From NCBI GenBank assembly GCA_041628815.1, contig JBFKOL010000199.1, positions 1-7,698 of the forward strand: a stretch of 7,698 bases of DNA. The letters run 5' to 3'. The notes beneath the pieces were generated by a model. The model did not search any database, was not told where the DNA came from, and saw only the letters and a program-made list of their open reading frames with translations. The DNA is from JBFKOL01 sp041628815. Its GTDB lineage: Bacteria > Bacteroidota > Bacteroidia > Chitinophagales > Saprospiraceae. The position numbers and the translations under genes were made by a program. Of the stretch, positions 6,312 through 7,698 are shown piece after piece (the first letter of the stretch is position 1; each line of letters begins with the position of its first letter).

Positions 6312-6348
6312 GGTCCAAATTTTGGGTTAGTCAACCCAATTTGGGACC
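6312..6348. repeat. Imperfect inverted repeat in the 3' region of the DinB-like gene
   Basis: GGTCCAAATTTTGGGTT (6312-6328) pairs with AACCCAATTTGGGACC (6333-6348) around a 4-nt loop AGTC. About 15 pairs form, with a 2-nt bulge in the left arm and a 1-nt bulge in the right. No T-run follows on either strand, so it is not a simple terminator. It lies 43 nt beyond the DinB-like stop codon and could be a transcript-stabilising hairpin or a protein-binding site. Confidence 0.6.
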
Positions 6349-6391
6349 GGCATCCAGGGGGTAATGACAGATATTTTAAATGCCTCTTTGA

Positions 6392-6916
6392 TCAGCTTTT
6401 CGACCTGCTTTGTGCTGCCAGTCGTGAAATCCTGGCTTCATGCTCGCGGAAGTAGTGACCTATCTTTTCGTATGGCTGGAGCGATGCATCTGTGGTGTAT
6501 GCGTCTTTTATTGGTGCTAAGGTGGTATTTCGTTGCCAGGCTACATACAATTGTCTGGACAGCTTACCACAATGTTCGAGCATGTTAATCCAATACGCCG
6601 CGTTCCCGCCCCATCTTGGTCGGGTGCAGGCCTTTTGAGAATCGGTAATGTTATTTACCAGGAGACCGGCTTTATTGACAGTACTTCTTGAGCCGTCCTC
6701 ATATTTTAAGGGACCATTGATGCTCTTCAATTTTTTCCAGGTGTAAAAGTTCGTCCAGTACTCGGTCCACACAAGGTGCTCGATCGTTTCGAGAATGGTC
6801 CAAGACATATTGTCCGGCCGGTAGTGGAGTTGAGGTTCGCTGAGATTTTCTACGGATTCAATCAGTTTTTTTCTGGCGGCATTCAAGATGCCCATTGGGT
6901 TGGTTTCGGGATTCAT
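6392..6916 (-). CDS. DinB-family (four-helix bundle, putative metal-dependent) protein
   Basis: This 174-residue protein has the DinB/YfiT-like pattern. An N-terminal helix (about 9-25) is followed by MSWTILETIEHLVWTEYW (37-54), the hallmark 'WSxxExxEHL' segment, and there is a C-terminal helix GHYFREHEARISRL (153-166). H47, H154 and H158 fit the three-histidine metal site of the superfamily. Members include bacillithiol or mycothiol S-transferases and many damage-inducible proteins of unknown activity; nothing here fixes the substrate. The protein has no signal peptide and is presumably cytosolic. The ATG at 6916 has an A-rich, SD-less leader; M8 is an alternative start. The gene follows the 87-residue protein gene by 69 nt on the same strand and is ended by the hairpin terminator at 6213-6251. 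Confidence 0.8.
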   Translation of the reverse strand: MNPETNPMGILNAARKKLIESVENLSEPQLHYRPDNMSWTILETIEHLVWTEYWTNFYTWKKLKSINGPLKYEDGSRSTVNKAGLLVNNITDSQKACTRPRWGGNAAYWINMLEHCGKLSRQLYVAWQRNTTLAPIKDAYTTDASLQPYEKIGHYFREHEARISRLAAQSRSKS

Positions 6917-6985
6917 TTTTCAATATGGATTTTGAGTATTGTATTCTTTCAATTGGCTCTTTAGCCCTCGCACATGCACATTCCA

Positions 6986-7249
6986 CTATATGATTTCGTC
7001 AAATTCGTCAAGTTCTTGACCTCTTTTCGGCATCAGTCCATGCATTGTTTCAAAACAGGACTCAATCTTTTGTTGGATATCTTTTTCAGAAAAATGGGCT
7101 TTCAATTCTCCCGGATTCAGTCCTAAGCCTTGACGCACTTTGTATTCCTGTTTCAGCAAACCATTTTCAATTTTGACATAGAAATGTTGCATATGATGAA
7201 ATATGGTGCATTTCCAGGTTCCCAGGCCAAATTCTTCTACAATCCTCAT
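6986..7249 (-). CDS. Small conserved-looking protein of unknown function (87 aa)
   Basis: No function is recognised. The protein is soluble, with no membrane segment or signal peptide. The first half looks like beta strands (MRIVEEFGLG, KCTIFHH, HFYVKIENGLLKQEYKV), and the second half is helical and acidic (FSEKDIQQKIESCFETMHGL, 53-72, with a DEFDEII tail). The start MRIVEE followed by a strand-rich 'kxTIF...yyvKiEnGllxQxyKV' pattern resembles small Bacteroidota hypothetical proteins I recall, but no search was possible. The ATG at 7249-7247 overlaps the DUF2520 stop as ATGA (4 nt), which makes translational coupling and a real gene likely. Confidence 0.75.
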   Translation of the reverse strand: MRIVEEFGLGTWKCTIFHHMQHFYVKIENGLLKQEYKVRQGLGLNPGELKAHFSEKDIQQKIESCFETMHGLMPKRGQELDEFDEII

Positions 7250-7698
7250 ACGCTATAACTGTTTTTAATCATATTACTCAGAAATTTGTAAGTTTTCTTC
7301 ATCTCCGGATATCCCGATAATCGTTGAATATGACTTATCATGGTCTGTCTATCACCTCTTACAGCAGGCCCTGTTTGCATTAATGACGGATCCTCTCCAT
7401 TGATCATTCTATCGACGGTTTCAATCATTAGTGCATTCAAAACGCTAAAAGGAAGACCCTCTTTTTGGCAATAACCCTTAGCAAGGCCGAATAAATAGTT
7501 GGTAAAGTTATTAATAAAGACTGCTGGGATGTGCAATTTCAATCGCGTTGAATCATTCATTACATGAACGTTTTTTGATAGGTCCTTACTGAGTCCTAAC
7601 AACAAGTTCAGTGGCTCTTTTTTCTTTGCTGTAATGCAAATGGGGACTTCAGACATATTGATCGTCCGGCCCGAAACAAAGCTCTGCAAAGGATAGAA
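7246..7698 (-). CDS. DUF2520 domain protein, C-terminal part (5' end beyond right edge)
   Basis: The frame is open to the last base and the gene starts outside the window; 150 residues plus the stop codon are present. The visible part begins FYPLQSFVSGRTINMSEVPI, the end of a Rossmann-like NAD(P)-binding domain as found in the two-domain 'Rossmann-like/DUF2520' proteins. It continues into the helical DUF2520 domain (PF10728). Key stretches there are KLHIPAVFINNFTNYLFGLA, then ALMIETVDRMINGEDP, QTGPAVRGDRQTM and ISHIQRLSGYPEMKKTYKFL. The fold resembles 6-phosphogluconate or ketopantoate reductases, but no reaction is established for this group. The protein appears cytosolic. Its stop overlaps the start of the 87-residue protein by 4 nt, so the two form an operon. 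Confidence 0.88.
   Translation of the reverse strand, partial: FYPLQSFVSGRTINMSEVPICITAKKKEPLNLLLGLSKDLSKNVHVMNDSTRLKLHIPAVFINNFTNYLFGLAKGYCQKEGLPFSVLNALMIETVDRMINGEDPSLMQTGPAVRGDRQTMISHIQRLSGYPEMKKTYKFLSNMIKNSYSV

Larger units (their letters stand above)
6184..6391. other. Intergenic region with two inverted repeats between DinB-like and deformylase genes
   Basis: This 208-nt gap between two minus-strand genes carries a perfect 11-bp terminator hairpin and a second imperfect hairpin (separate entries). Its short open frames run through the hairpins and do not look like protein. No full TAnnTTTG box faces the deformylase gene. The nearest is TAAATTGG at 6195-6188 on the minus strand, one base off the consensus and almost at the start codon. 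Confidence 0.6.

Noticed and set aside
6204..6455. Possible plus-strand small protein across the gap between the deformylase and DinB-like genes
   Set aside because: It runs through both hairpins and into the antisense of the DinB-like gene, starts without an ATG or SD, and has no recognisable family.

Overview
The window looks like a chromosomal segment of a Bacteroidota bacterium, probably of the Cytophagia type. Three things suggest this. TAnnTTTG boxes, the -7 element typical of this phylum, occur in the divergent intergenic region. A DUF2520 Rossmann-type protein, common in Bacteroidota, is coupled to a small conserved-looking protein. A serine hydrolase resembles the module that Bacteroidota usually fuse to GH3 glycosidases. 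Base composition looks moderate and even. No IS element, integrase, tRNA, rRNA, CRISPR array or phage gene is visible.

Layout. Positions 1-2079 (minus strand) carry a secreted or membrane-anchored class C beta-lactamase-fold serine hydrolase, followed 20 nt later by the start of a P1B-type heavy-metal ATPase that runs off the left edge. The ATPase has two N-terminal HMA-like domains whose CxxC metal sites are degenerate. A 282-nt divergent region (2080-2361) holds a -7 box for each direction and a cluster of TACATT/AATGTA words. Positions 2362-4973 (plus strand) form a tightly overlapping two-gene operon. The first gene is a saccharopine dehydrogenase-family enzyme, most likely L-lysine 6-dehydrogenase, and the second is an ALDH7-type alpha-aminoadipic semialdehyde dehydrogenase. 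Together they would convert lysine to alpha-aminoadipate.

Positions 5009-7698 are all on the minus strand, converging on the lysine operon with only 35 nt between. In transcription order they are: the C-terminal part of a DUF2520 protein (its start lies beyond the right edge), an 87-residue unknown protein overlapping it by 4 nt, a DinB-family protein, a hairpin-rich 208-nt gap with a strong intrinsic terminator, a divergent peptide deformylase-family protein, and a DUF1080 (3-keto-disaccharide hydrolase-like) lipoprotein overlapping the deformylase by 16 nt.

No clearly novel multi-gene system is visible; this is mostly housekeeping and catabolic gene content. The points most worth a second look are the metal-site loss in the ATPase N-terminus, the altered motif II of the deformylase homologue, the repeat cluster at the lysine operon promoter, and the terminator placed 38 nt before the deformylase start codon. 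All identifications come from reading motifs; no database search was run.
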